Shown here: piece after piece, positions 37,549 through 45,867 of the stretch | Numbering within the stretch: the first letter of the stretch is position 1 | Layout: every line of letters begins with the position of its first letter | NCBI RefSeq assembly: GCF_030444335.1 | Contig: NZ_CP128595.1 | Location: 1,550,001-1,614,000, forward strand | Direction: 5' to 3' | DNA from: Polaribacter huanghezhanensis | GTDB lineage: Bacteria > Bacteroidota > Bacteroidia > Flavobacteriales > Flavobacteriaceae | Length of the DNA stretch: 64,000 nucleotides | Notes under the pieces: generated by a model | The model's input: only the letters and a program-made list of their open reading frames with translations | Database searches by the model: none | What the model was told of the DNA's origin: nothing | Made by a program: the position numbers and the translations under genes

Positions 37549-37603
37549 TATTTGTATGATGTTAAAAGTCTAATTTAAGAAGCATAAAATGGAATGCTAA
37601 CTG

Positions 37604-37611
37604 CAAAAATA
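37604..37611 (-). promoter_or_regulatory. Candidate -7 box of pdhA-pdhC
   Basis: The minus strand reads TATTTTTG, 55 nt upstream of the pdhA ATG. No clear -33 TTG, so tentative. Confidence 0.3.
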
Positions 37612-37689
37612 AGGGTTTTTTAGTTTTTAAAAAAAATGTTTTTAATAAAAAGTAAAACGCTTCAAAAACTAATTTTAAGAATAGATTTT

Positions 37690-38343
37690 TTATTTATCTT
37701 TTGCGATTAAAATTGTAGCAACAGCACCAGTTGCAAGATTCCATTCGTTAGATGAAATTAAGTTGTTTTTATCATCATACACTTTAAATGCAGCCGTATT
37801 TGGACCAGAAGTACCTTGGTTTAATGCTATAAAAGCAATTTTGTTAATTCCTATACCGATGGGAATTGTAAATTTTTTATAATTTCGTTCTAAAGTAATA
37901 TTTCTAATTATGGGAATATCGTTTACAAGAATGGTAACCATATCTCCGTCTGGATATTGAAAATCTCTACAAATAATGGTTATATTATTTGAATCTGTTC
38001 TAAAACTCCCTAAATCTTGGTCTATTTTTGGATATTGGTATCTACCATTTATTTTTTTATAGGCTTTTAAAATGCGCTCTTCATTTATTTTAGCTTGACT
38101 AATAATTCCTTTATTTTTTAAATCAAGATCTTTTTGTGCTTGTGTTTTTTGAGAATTATTATATGCATTTTTAAACCCTTTTGTTGCATCAAAATTTAAG
38201 TCGCCAGATTTATTTACTGAAGTTGTTTTTGCTTTTATAGAAATGGTTTTTTTCGCCCCAATTTTATCCTCTTGAGAATGCATTGATTGAGCCGTTATCA
38301 GCAGGAAGCTTAAAACAAAAAAAAGATGTTTTTTAAAATTCAT
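37690..38343 (-). CDS. Secreted protein of unknown function
   Basis: The 217-residue protein has a signal peptide ending near residue 23 (AQSMHSQ), a charged helical middle (about 45-95, KTQAQKDLDLKNKG) and a beta-rich C-terminal half. The latter contains FQYPDGDMVTILVNDIPII and KFTIPIGIGINKIAFIALNQGTSGPN, which looks like an immunoglobulin-type sandwich. I do not recognise the family by name. It is monocistronic by spacing. Confidence 0.6.
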   Translation of the reverse strand: MNFKKHLFFVLSFLLITAQSMHSQEDKIGAKKTISIKAKTTSVNKSGDLNFDATKGFKNAYNNSQKTQAQKDLDLKNKGIISQAKINEERILKAYKKINGRYQYPKIDQDLGSFRTDSNNITIICRDFQYPDGDMVTILVNDIPIIRNITLERNYKKFTIPIGIGINKIAFIALNQGTSGPNTAAFKVYDDKNNLISSNEWNLATGAVATILIAKDK

Positions 38344-38421
38344 AAATGAAAAATATAATTTCTATGTTACAAATATAATACCGTTAAATTTAAGTAGTGT
38401 TTTAGTTCTGTTAAAATTGAT

Positions 38422-39093
38422 TTAATTAATAGGAAAATTAAAATAAGTACTTGGGAAAGGTTCATTTTTTAACGTAAAATGCCACCATTCGTTTTCGTAA
38501 GGATTAAATCCGTTAGAAAGCATTAAACTTCGAAGTAATAATCGATTCGCCCTTTGTTTTTCCGTTAGTTTTTTATAGATAACATGCGATGTATTTCCAA
38601 AGAAATCATACGGACTTCCCATATCTAACTCTTTTCCTGTTGTTACATCTACAATTGTTAAATCTACTGTGCTTCCTCTCGTATGTCCAGATTTTGAAGC
38701 AATATATCCTAATTTAAACAATTGGTTTTTTGGGACCTTCGGGTAATAGTATTGTTTCATTAATGTATCGTTCAATCTTTTTGCCCAACGCACAAAATGA
38801 TCTACAGCTTGTTGCGGTCTGTAGGCATCAAAGACTTTAAGACTTAGATTGAATTGCATCAATTTTTGCTGTACTTTTTTTAAAGCGATCGCGGCAGGTT
38901 TAGAAACAATAATGGTTGCTTTTTGATAACCATCAATGGGTTTTCCTATAAAATTATTGTGAGAAATATATCTCATTTCTGATTGAATAGTATGATCTAC
39001 ATCTTTTAAATACACAAATCCTTTAGGTAAATTTTGTCCGAAACTAGAAATTGAAATGCAAAAGAGTAGTAAAAGTAATGTTGCTTTTTTCAT
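38422..39093 (-). CDS. M15-family D-alanyl-D-alanine dipeptidase (VanX/DdpX type)
   Basis: The 223-residue protein has a signal peptide ending near residue 19 (SISSFGQ) and the complete M15 zinc site: SGHTRGSTVDLT near 134 (His and Asp ligands) and NEWWHF near 200 (catalytic Glu, His ligand). VFDAYRPQQAV near 87 supplies the substrate Arg. VanX-type enzymes split D-Ala-D-Ala. A secreted version here probably recycles peptidoglycan peptides rather than giving glycopeptide resistance, since no vanH or vanA is present. Confidence 0.9.
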   Translation of the reverse strand: MKKATLLLLLFCISISSFGQNLPKGFVYLKDVDHTIQSEMRYISHNNFIGKPIDGYQKATIIVSKPAAIALKKVQQKLMQFNLSLKVFDAYRPQQAVDHFVRWAKRLNDTLMKQYYYPKVPKNQLFKLGYIASKSGHTRGSTVDLTIVDVTTGKELDMGSPYDFFGNTSHVIYKKLTEKQRANRLLLRSLMLSNGFNPYENEWWHFTLKNEPFPSTYFNFPIN

Positions 39094-39221
39094 GTTATAA
39101 AAGTACTAAAAAAAGCAAAAGCCATATTATTAAAATATGACTTTTACAAAGTAAACTAATAAAACCAAGTATTAGTACTATAAGTAAGGCTGAAGATGCC
39201 TTACCATAGATTTTAAATAGG

Positions 39222-39707
39222 TTAATGGAGGCTAATCACTTTTGTAATTTTCCAAGTATTTTTTTCTTTTTTCCAAATCATAATAAATTTACTAGGAATA
39301 GATTTTGCATTAGGTTCTTCTTTATTAAAGAATTTGTGATATCCAATTTCTATAGCTCCGTAATTTTTAATTGGATAAACTTCTATGCTTCCTTTTATCA
39401 ATGTTCGTGTTACTTTATTGCAAATATTTTCTTTTAACGCTTTTAAAAGTCCATTTTTATCTGTTGATAAACCGCCTTTATCATGAAAAAACTCAATGTT
39501 TTCATCGTATAAATCTGCTTGAGTTTCCATATCGCACGTATTGTAGGCATCAAAATATGTTGCGTCCATTTTTACAATTTGATTGTGTAAATCTACATTT
39601 GACGGTTTGTATTTCGGAATTTCATTTACTTGTCCTACGACAAAAAATGAAGTTAGAAATACCAAAAAGCATAAGCAATTTTTAATAAATGTTATTTCTC
39701 TAAGCAT
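39222..39707 (-). CDS. Secreted NTF2-like (SnoaL/DUF4440) protein
   Basis: The 161-residue protein has a signal peptide (to about residue 25) and one NTF2-like cone fold: MDATYFDAYNTCDMETQADLYD helix region, IEFFHDKGG strand, and the C-terminal FIMIWKKEKNTWKITKVIS. Such domains act as small-molecule pockets or enzymes. It is 4 bp downstream of the beta-lactamase-like gene, so the two are cotranscribed. Confidence 0.75.
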   Translation of the reverse strand: MLREITFIKNCLCFLVFLTSFFVVGQVNEIPKYKPSNVDLHNQIVKMDATYFDAYNTCDMETQADLYDENIEFFHDKGGLSTDKNGLLKALKENICNKVTRTLIKGSIEVYPIKNYGAIEIGYHKFFNKEEPNAKSIPSKFIMIWKKEKNTWKITKVISLH

Positions 39708-39711
39708 ATTT

Positions 39712-41388
39712 TTAAATTGAATTTAATTTTCTAAAAATGATGTTTTTTGCCCTGCTGCTAGACACTTTAAATCCGGTAATTTGATAGTTTTTATTTCTTG
39801 TAAATGTTATATCTCTGAAAGAACCTTTGTTGCCAATAAAGAAGGCGTTTTTTATAGCTTTTAACTTAAAATCTCCAGTTCTTTGATGATTTGCTATTAG
39901 TCGATTTTCTTTTGAATAAAATGTATATGTTGTGTTTAATTCTTCACTGTAATAGGTTCCTGTAAACTCTTTAATACTTTTTTCATTGTAGTTTGCTGGA
40001 ATATATTTTTCAAATTTTAATGTATAACCATCATCTAGAATAACATTCATTTTTGTTTTATCAATTTTAACAGCAGTATATTCTTTGGTAGAAAATTCAT
40101 ATTCATTTTTATTAACGGCATTTAGTTTTGTTAATTTTCCATCTCCGCCAACATAATTTAAATGACCATTATTAATTCTTAATTCTCTTGTAAATCGATC
40201 TTTATAATTCCAGTAAAATCCTACTTGTTTTTTAAAATTGTTAAGGTCAACTTTTATATAGGTATTTTTCTTTGTTAATTTTTTTGAAACCTTTTTTTTC
40301 TGTTTCACAAAACTGTCTAAACAAATTCCTGTTAGCTTGTTAATAATTCTACCGCCGTTTAACTCACCGTTATTACTTAGAAAAATAATAGACATATTTT
40401 GTTTTGGAAACCAACCAATATATGCTTGGTAACTTGCATCAAGCCCACTATGTTCTATTTTTGGAATTCCTTTGTAATTATTTATAAAAAGCCCCAAACC
40501 ATAATCATAAGAATTCCCATTATTTAGTTTTCCTAATTGTTGCATTTTTTCAAATATTTTTTTAGATCCAACAGAGTAAGTTGTAAAATTTATAGCCCAT
40601 TTACTTAAATCGTATAAAGATGTTGAAAGATTTGTTGCGCCAACACTTGCGTTTTGAAAAATGTTTTTTATAAAATTGTTATTTTCTTTATAATAAGAGT
40701 ATGCTTTGTTTTTTATTAGTAAACCTACTTTGTCTGTAAATTGAGTTTGATTCATTTTTAAAGGGATAAAAATGCGTTCTTTCGTAAAATCAGCAAACGA
40801 TTTTTTTGAAACCCTAGCAACTACTTCTGCTAATAATGTGTAGCCAGAATTACTATACATAAATTGCTCGTTTGGAGCAAAATTTAGATTTTTTTGTTTG
40901 TAAATTAATTCTAAAACTTGTCTATTGGTAATAATATCATCAGAGTTCCAACCCGCCATTCGTGCTAAGTTATGTTGATCTCTAATTCCACTTGTATGAT
41001 TTGCTAATTGTCTTAATGTGATTTTTTTTTCAAATTGATGTAATTCAGGAATGTACTTTCTAATGTCATCTTCTAAAGACAGCTTTCCATCAGCTTCTAA
41101 TAACAATATTGCAAAAGCAGTAAATTGTTTAGAAACAGAAGCTGTATGAAAAACAGTTGAATTTGTTATGGGTATTTGATATTCTAAATTAGCCAATCCA
41201 TAATTTTTTTGAACAATAAACTTGTTGCCTTTTATAATTCCAACACTAACTCCAGGGTCAGTATCTTTAATATCTTTAAAAAGAATATCAACCTTATTTT
41301 CTATAGATAACTTTGAATTTTCAATTACTTGACCAGCGGCAAATAATGACATTAAAAATGCGATGATAGAAAGAAAGACCTTGATCAT
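39712..41388 (-). CDS. Beta-lactamase-fold serine hydrolase (class C/esterase family)
   Basis: The 558-residue exported protein has the catalytic SVSK tetrad near residue 86 (TASVSKQFTAFAILLLEADGKLS), a YSN motif near 178 and an HSG motif near 316 (IEHSGLDASY). The last 190 residues form a separate beta-rich domain often seen in such peptidases (DUF3471-like). The family includes D-amino-acid peptidases and esterases; resistance activity should not be assumed. It follows the DUF2807 gene by 26 bp. Confidence 0.85.
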   Translation of the reverse strand: MIKVFLSIIAFLMSLFAAGQVIENSKLSIENKVDILFKDIKDTDPGVSVGIIKGNKFIVQKNYGLANLEYQIPITNSTVFHTASVSKQFTAFAILLLEADGKLSLEDDIRKYIPELHQFEKKITLRQLANHTSGIRDQHNLARMAGWNSDDIITNRQVLELIYKQKNLNFAPNEQFMYSNSGYTLLAEVVARVSKKSFADFTKERIFIPLKMNQTQFTDKVGLLIKNKAYSYYKENNNFIKNIFQNASVGATNLSTSLYDLSKWAINFTTYSVGSKKIFEKMQQLGKLNNGNSYDYGLGLFINNYKGIPKIEHSGLDASYQAYIGWFPKQNMSIIFLSNNGELNGGRIINKLTGICLDSFVKQKKKVSKKLTKKNTYIKVDLNNFKKQVGFYWNYKDRFTRELRINNGHLNYVGGDGKLTKLNAVNKNEYEFSTKEYTAVKIDKTKMNVILDDGYTLKFEKYIPANYNEKSIKEFTGTYYSEELNTTYTFYSKENRLIANHQRTGDFKLKAIKNAFFIGNKGSFRDITFTRNKNYQITGFKVSSSRAKNIIFRKLNSI

Positions 41389-41414
41389 AATTTTAATTTT
41401 TAAAACTCCTTATT

Positions 41415-42140
41415 TTAGTTTGAAGAAATACTTCCGCCAGAAGATTTCTTTTTATCGATCTTTTTAGGATTTCCTCTGTAGTCAATATCTCCGCCGCTAC
41501 TTGCTTTTGCTGTTAAAGATTCTATTGCAAATACATCGATATCTGCGCCGCTATTTACTTTTACGGTTGCATTTTTACTTTCTAAACCGTATGCTCTAAT
41601 CGAACTTCCACTAGTTGCTTTTGCTGTAAAATAGTTGGTTGTTCCTTTAAGTCTTAAATCTGCTCCGCTAGAAGCACTAGAACTTACGGTGTCTGCATTT
41701 ATAGCTATTCTTGCATCTGCGCCGCTACTAACATGCACATCAAAAATAGCTGCTTTTATTGTGTTTTCGGTCACAACATCGCTTCCGCTTGTTGCTTTAA
41801 TTGCGTTAATGTTTGGAGCAGAAAGATATATTTTTTTAGATTTTGCTCTTCTAATATTTCTTTTGGATGTAATTTTTAATACGCCGTTTCTAACTTCAGT
41901 TCTAATTAGTTTGTGTAGATTTTCATCCGCTTTTACAACTAATGATAAATCATTGTCTTGTGTAATGTACAACTGAATTCCTTGACCAACTTCTACTTTT
42001 GTAAAGGCGTCATTAATTTTACGCGTTTCTGTAATTACATTTCTATTTCCTGTAACCGAATTAAGACCCTCTATCATACAAGATGTGGTAACGGTTGCGA
42101 TAAAAAGTAATGCGAATGTTTTGGTGATGATTGATTTCAT
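41415..42140 (-). CDS. DUF2807 head-GIN-domain lipoprotein
   Basis: The 241-residue protein has a lipobox (VTTSC, Cys21) followed by a right-handed beta-helix-like DUF2807 domain. Repeated ATSGSDV, SSGADAR, SSGADLR, TSGSSIR, NSGADID and SSGGDID turns mark each coil. The family is common in Bacteroidota next to PspC/PadR operons; function unknown, probably envelope-stress linked. It lies 89 bp after the PspC gene. Confidence 0.85.
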   Translation of the reverse strand: MKSIITKTFALLFIATVTTSCMIEGLNSVTGNRNVITETRKINDAFTKVEVGQGIQLYITQDNDLSLVVKADENLHKLIRTEVRNGVLKITSKRNIRRAKSKKIYLSAPNINAIKATSGSDVVTENTIKAAIFDVHVSSGADARIAINADTVSSSASSGADLRLKGTTNYFTAKATSGSSIRAYGLESKNATVKVNSGADIDVFAIESLTAKASSGGDIDYRGNPKKIDKKKSSGGSISSN

Positions 42141-42229
42141 GGTTTTTTATTTTAAGATTCAAAGGTCAATATATAGACGCTTTGAAACGAATTTTGGTTA
42201 CTCAATTGTTGATTTTTATTGATGAATTG

Positions 42230-43888
42230 TTATTCTTCTACGTTGTCTTCTAGCATTTTTAATTCTTTACTATTCAATCCATCATCAGTCATCATAAAAT
42301 AATGCTTTACCATATTTCTATCATACGTGTTTGTAGTGTTTTCTATGTTACGCAAATAACTTTTTGTAGAATCGTCAAAATATACAGTTACATCATTTGG
42401 AATAAATAGTTTTATATAAACATCTTCATCTTTAAATGCATTTTTAAATTCGCTAACAAAATACGCATCTAATAAAATTTCATTGCCTTCCATTTTATAG
42501 TTGTACGAAATGCTTTCTGCATTTTCAATTGCATTTAATTTATTTCTTCCTTCAGAAGATTTTCTAATTTGTAAATATGCTTTGTTAGAATCGCTTTTTT
42601 CTACATCAATATATACATCGGTTGATGCTAATTTTTTTTGATCACCTTGATAAATAACTTCTACATTATTGTTTCTGTAATTGTTGTATTGATAATAGAA
42701 ATCTTTGTTTTTTACCATTTTTAAAGTGATGGTGTCATTTGCAACAGCGGTTAAATCGATGGTTTCAATTTTATTTCCTGATGAAGCTTTTGTAGTTCCA
42801 AATTCTATTCCTGCAAAAACAAATACTAAAATTGCAGCCAACCAAATACCAAATAAGGTTAATGATGTTGCTTTGCTAAACTGTTTTACATTGCTCGATA
42901 AGATTCGCAATCCTAATACAAATAGAATTAAAAATGGAATTCCGATGACTAAAAATGCACAAATCATTAATAACCAATAAGGCAATACTGAGTCATAAAA
43001 AAAGGGTTGATATAAAGGGAAATCACCATCAAATCCTAGAAATTCTAAACTTCCTATAGAAAATGCACCAATAATTAAAGAGATTAATGTGACTGCGGCA
43101 ACAAACATTAGAATCACTCCAATAAACTTTCCAATTATTTTAAAAATGGTTAGAATTATTGAGCCTAAAGTGTCTAAAAAATCTTGAAAACCCGATGTTG
43201 CTTTTTTGCTTCCTTTTTTTAACCCTTCGTTTACTTTGGATGCACCATCTTTAATTTTACCCGAAACTTCACTGGCACTATTTTTTATGGTTTCTGATAC
43301 ATGGCTAAATTCTTCACGAATTTTTTTTTCAATATTATCAATATTTACGGCTTCGCCTTCCATTTGTAATTTCTCTGCAGTTGTTGCTGCTTCAGGAATT
43401 ACAATCCAAAGAATAATATAAGTTACAATACTAAATCCGCTAAATGCTAATAAGATAAATGCCAAACGAATCCAAACAGTATCTACATTAAAATAATGTG
43501 CAATTCCTGATGCAACACCACCTAAAAACTTGTCGTCTCCGTCTCTAAATAGTTTTTTGCCAGAAGAAGAAGAAGTTCTTCTTCTTTGATAGTTGTAATC
43601 TTCATTTGCATAGCCTTCTTCTGCATCTGCATAATCTTCTGGTTGTCCCATGATTTTGATCACTTCATCAATATCACTTTCGTTCACAACCTGACGGGCG
43701 TCTGTTATTTTTTCTGATAACAATTCGCTTATACGAGCTTCGATATCTGAAATAATTTCATTTTTTCCTTGAGGATCATCGCTTAAAGACCTAGAAATAG
43801 AATCTAAATATCTTTTTAATTTTTGAAAAGCAATTTCATCTATATGGAAAAAGAATCCTCCTAAATTTATGTTTATTGTCTTATTCAT
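42230..43888 (-). CDS. PspC-domain membrane protein
   Basis: The 552-residue protein has a cytoplasmic N-terminal segment (about 1-110; INLGGFFFHIDEIAFQKLKRYL, a coupled-folding-like motif), a PspC domain (KLFRDGDDKFLGGVASGIAHYFNVDTVWIRLAF near 111), several further membrane segments between 130 and 365, and a soluble C-terminal DUF-like beta domain. PspC proteins sense membrane stress. Its start shares one base with the PadR stop codon (43888), indicating translational coupling to the regulator. Confidence 0.85.
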   Translation of the reverse strand: MNKTININLGGFFFHIDEIAFQKLKRYLDSISRSLSDDPQGKNEIISDIEARISELLSEKITDARQVVNESDIDEVIKIMGQPEDYADAEEGYANEDYNYQRRRTSSSSGKKLFRDGDDKFLGGVASGIAHYFNVDTVWIRLAFILLAFSGFSIVTYIILWIVIPEAATTAEKLQMEGEAVNIDNIEKKIREEFSHVSETIKNSASEVSGKIKDGASKVNEGLKKGSKKATSGFQDFLDTLGSIILTIFKIIGKFIGVILMFVAAVTLISLIIGAFSIGSLEFLGFDGDFPLYQPFFYDSVLPYWLLMICAFLVIGIPFLILFVLGLRILSSNVKQFSKATSLTLFGIWLAAILVFVFAGIEFGTTKASSGNKIETIDLTAVANDTITLKMVKNKDFYYQYNNYRNNNVEVIYQGDQKKLASTDVYIDVEKSDSNKAYLQIRKSSEGRNKLNAIENAESISYNYKMEGNEILLDAYFVSEFKNAFKDEDVYIKLFIPNDVTVYFDDSTKSYLRNIENTTNTYDRNMVKHYFMMTDDGLNSKELKMLEDNVEE

Positions 43889-44223
43889 TATGTTGTTTTT
43901 TTACTTGTTATTTGGTTTACAGCTGTTACTAGGTTTCCCCAGGTTTTGTCTAATTCTTTAGAAAACATGGTTCCGTTTTCTGTTAATACATAATACTTTC
44001 TCGGTGGTCCAGAGTTAGATTCTTCCCATCGATAAGTTAATAATCCTGCGTTTTTTAATCTTGTTAGTAGCGGATAAATAGTTCCTTCTACTACAATCAT
44101 TTCTGCACCTTTTAATGTTTCTAAGATTTCAGAAGTGTATGCATCGCCATGTTTTAAAATAGATAAGATGCAGAATTCTAAAACTCCTTTTCGCATTTGT
44201 GCTTTTGTATTTTCTATCTTCAT
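43888..44223 (-). CDS. PadR-family transcriptional repressor
   Basis: The 111-residue winged helix protein shows the PadR pattern: MRKGVLEFCILSIL start, HGDAYTSEILETL, EGTIYPLLTRLKNAGLLTY recognition region, and GPPRKYYVLTENG beta-wing. PadR regulators often repress their own operon. A dyad overlapping the operon promoter at 44720-44740 is a good candidate for its operator. It is 19 bp after the DUF4870 gene. Confidence 0.92.
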   Translation of the reverse strand: MKIENTKAQMRKGVLEFCILSILKHGDAYTSEILETLKGAEMIVVEGTIYPLLTRLKNAGLLTYRWEESNSGPPRKYYVLTENGTMFSKELDKTWGNLVTAVNQITSKKTT

Positions 44224-44242
44224 ATAAAGAGTTTTATACGTG

Positions 44243-44668
44243 TTATTTAATAAATTTTATCGTAAAAGGATATTTATAATCTTCTCCTTCTTTAGATTTT
44301 AATGCTGCAATAATGATCAATGCAATTTTTATAAATCCGATTAATGTTATTAGGGATGCCATTCCAAAGATTCCAAACAAACCTCCGTTGCCCCAATCCC
44401 AATGAAAATTATTATAATCGTTCATGTGTCTTATAAAAGAACCAAGAGCAAATGGAAAAATTGAGACTCCTAAAATAAAAATATACAAAGCGTAACTAAT
44501 GTTAAAGTTGACCGCTTCTTTTCCTTGTTCATCTAAAAAACGACTTCTGTCTTTCATCGTTTGCCATAATATTAATGGTACAATTATACTTCCAAATGGA
44601 ATCATAAATCCAGCAAAAGCCGAAATATGGATTAAGAATGCGTTGGTGTTTTCGTTATTTTTATTCAT
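44243..44668 (-). CDS. DUF4870-domain membrane protein
   Basis: The 141-residue protein has three to four hydrophobic helices and the DUF4870 pattern (HISAFAGFMIPFGSIIVPLILW; DEQGKEAVNFNISY). An upstream in-frame TTG (44701) would place the start inside the -7 promoter box, so the ATG at 44668 is chosen. It is first in the PadR/PspC operon. Confidence 0.82.
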   Translation of the reverse strand: MNKNNENTNAFLIHISAFAGFMIPFGSIIVPLILWQTMKDRSRFLDEQGKEAVNFNISYALYIFILGVSIFPFALGSFIRHMNDYNNFHWDWGNGGLFGIFGMASLITLIGFIKIALIIIAALKSKEGEDYKYPFTIKFIK

Positions 44669-44698
44669 GATTATAATTTTATATACTACTTGACTATG

Positions 44699-44731
44699 CA
44701 AATATATATATAAAAGATGGTACTATGCAAA
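44699..44731 (-). promoter_or_regulatory. Consensus promoter of the DUF4870-PadR-PspC operon
   Basis: On the minus strand TTTG (44731-44728) and TATATTTG (44706-44699) are 21 nt apart, a full match to the Bacteroidota -33/-7 consensus. The DUF4870 ATG is about 30 nt downstream. Confidence 0.75.
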
Positions 44732-44740
44732 ACAAAGTAC
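44720..44740. promoter_or_regulatory. Candidate PadR operator overlapping the -33 element
   Basis: GTACTATG (44720-44727) and CAAAGTAC (44733-44740) form an 8-bp dyad with one mismatch around a 5-bp spacer covering the -33 TTTG. A half-site word ACTATGCAAA recurs at 44693-44702 over the -7 box. Both elements would be blocked by a bound dimer. Confidence 0.55.
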
Positions 44741-44857
44741 TATATTTTTTTAAAATATTTTTTATTTAATGATTTTTTTATTGATTAAAAAGACTTACAT
44801 TGCTTGCTGATAAAGGGTTTTATGATTTTTTATTTCCATCAAAAAAACAGCTAGAAC

Positions 44858-45313
44858 ATGAAAATTACACCTCGTAAAATCAATTTATACATGCTATTTA
44901 AATTGCCATCAGCATTTTTCTGTGGTGTTAGAGTCGTGTCAATTTCTGATACAAAAGCAGTTGTAAAAGTAAAACACCGATGGGTCAATCAGAATCCGTT
45001 TAAATCGTTGTATTGGGCAGTGCAAGGAATGGCTTCAGAATTTGCTACTGGAGTTTTAATGATTGAGGAAATAAGAAAATCAAACAGAAAAATATCGATG
45101 TTGGTGACGCATCAAGAAGGTCGTTTCACAAAAAAAGCGACTGGTAGAATCAACTTTACATGTGAAGATGGAAACTTGATAAAAGATGCAATTCAGAAAT
45201 CAATTGAAACAGGTGAAGGACAAGTTATTCATTTAACGGCAGCAGGAATTGACACATCTGGAGATGTAGTTTCTCAGTTTGTGTACGAATGGAGTCTTAA
45301 AGTGAAACTTTGA
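44858..45313 (+). CDS. DUF4442 hotdog-fold protein (thioesterase-like)
   Basis: The 151-residue protein fits DUF4442, a hotdog-fold family related to acyl-CoA thioesterases: RVVSISDTKAVVKVKHRWVNQNPFKSLYW early, then AVQGMASEFATGVLM where the long helix is expected. No catalytic residue can be named with confidence. It is divergent from the PadR operon across a 189-bp gap. Confidence 0.75.
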   Translation: MKITPRKINLYMLFKLPSAFFCGVRVVSISDTKAVVKVKHRWVNQNPFKSLYWAVQGMASEFATGVLMIEEIRKSNRKISMLVTHQEGRFTKKATGRINFTCEDGNLIKDAIQKSIETGEGQVIHLTAAGIDTSGDVVSQFVYEWSLKVKL

Positions 45314-45384
45314 TTAATTATCAGTTATCAATTATCGGTTAGCAGTGTTTAGTTACGATGAAAACCGATTTTAAATACGTATAA

Positions 45385-45861
45385 TTATTTAGCTTTTATT
45401 GGAACCCAAATTTCTTCTTCAGAGTTAGAATCGGCATTTTTATAATTTTTCCCCAATACTTCAAAATGTGGTCTGTTGTCTAAAAAGTACTCTGAACTTG
45501 GCAACCAAGTTCTAAAAATATATTCAAAAATACTTGTGTCTAAACTAGACCCTTTATGATCAAAAACAGCGTAAAGTCCAGCAGTTAAGACAAATTTTTC
45601 CATGCCGTTTGGAATGGTATCAAAATCAGAAACTTCTGTTGTTGCCCATTTTTCGAAAACAGCACTAGGATTAGAAGTTTCAAAATGTGTTGGACTGTAC
45701 ACTTGCATGCTCATCAAATCGGTAGATACATTATTGGTAATTTCTCTACGCCTTTGCATAAAACTTTTCCAAAGCTCGCCGGTTTTATTATCAACTAACG
45801 ACATTGATGTATGCAAACCAACTAATTTTTTTTTGGATAACTTTTCTATTCTAGGTTTCAT
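45385..45861 (-). CDS. GyrI-like small-molecule-binding domain protein
   Basis: The 158-residue protein has the GyrI/AraC-effector-binding layout: RIEKLSKKKLVGLHTSMSL start, GELWKSFMQRR helix, MQVYSPTHFE, then FVLTAGLYAVFDHKG, IFRTWLPSSEYFLDNRPHFEVLG, and an EEIWVPI end. Stand-alone versions bind or hydrolyse hydrophobic compounds. It is 6 bp downstream of the PLP-enzyme gene, so they probably share a transcript. Confidence 0.85.
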   Translation of the reverse strand: MKPRIEKLSKKKLVGLHTSMSLVDNKTGELWKSFMQRRREITNNVSTDLMSMQVYSPTHFETSNPSAVFEKWATTEVSDFDTIPNGMEKFVLTAGLYAVFDHKGSSLDTSIFEYIFRTWLPSSEYFLDNRPHFEVLGKNYKNADSNSEEEIWVPIKAK

Positions 45862-45867
45862 TTCCTT

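Noticed and set aside
38422..39093. VanX-type dipeptidase as vancomycin resistance
   Set aside because: No vanH, vanA or vanS/R neighbours; the protein is exported, unlike VanX, and fits peptidoglycan turnover.
39712..41388. Beta-lactamase-fold protein as antibiotic resistance gene
   Set aside because: The extra C-terminal domain and family breadth point to peptidase or esterase activity; SxxK alone does not show lactam hydrolysis.
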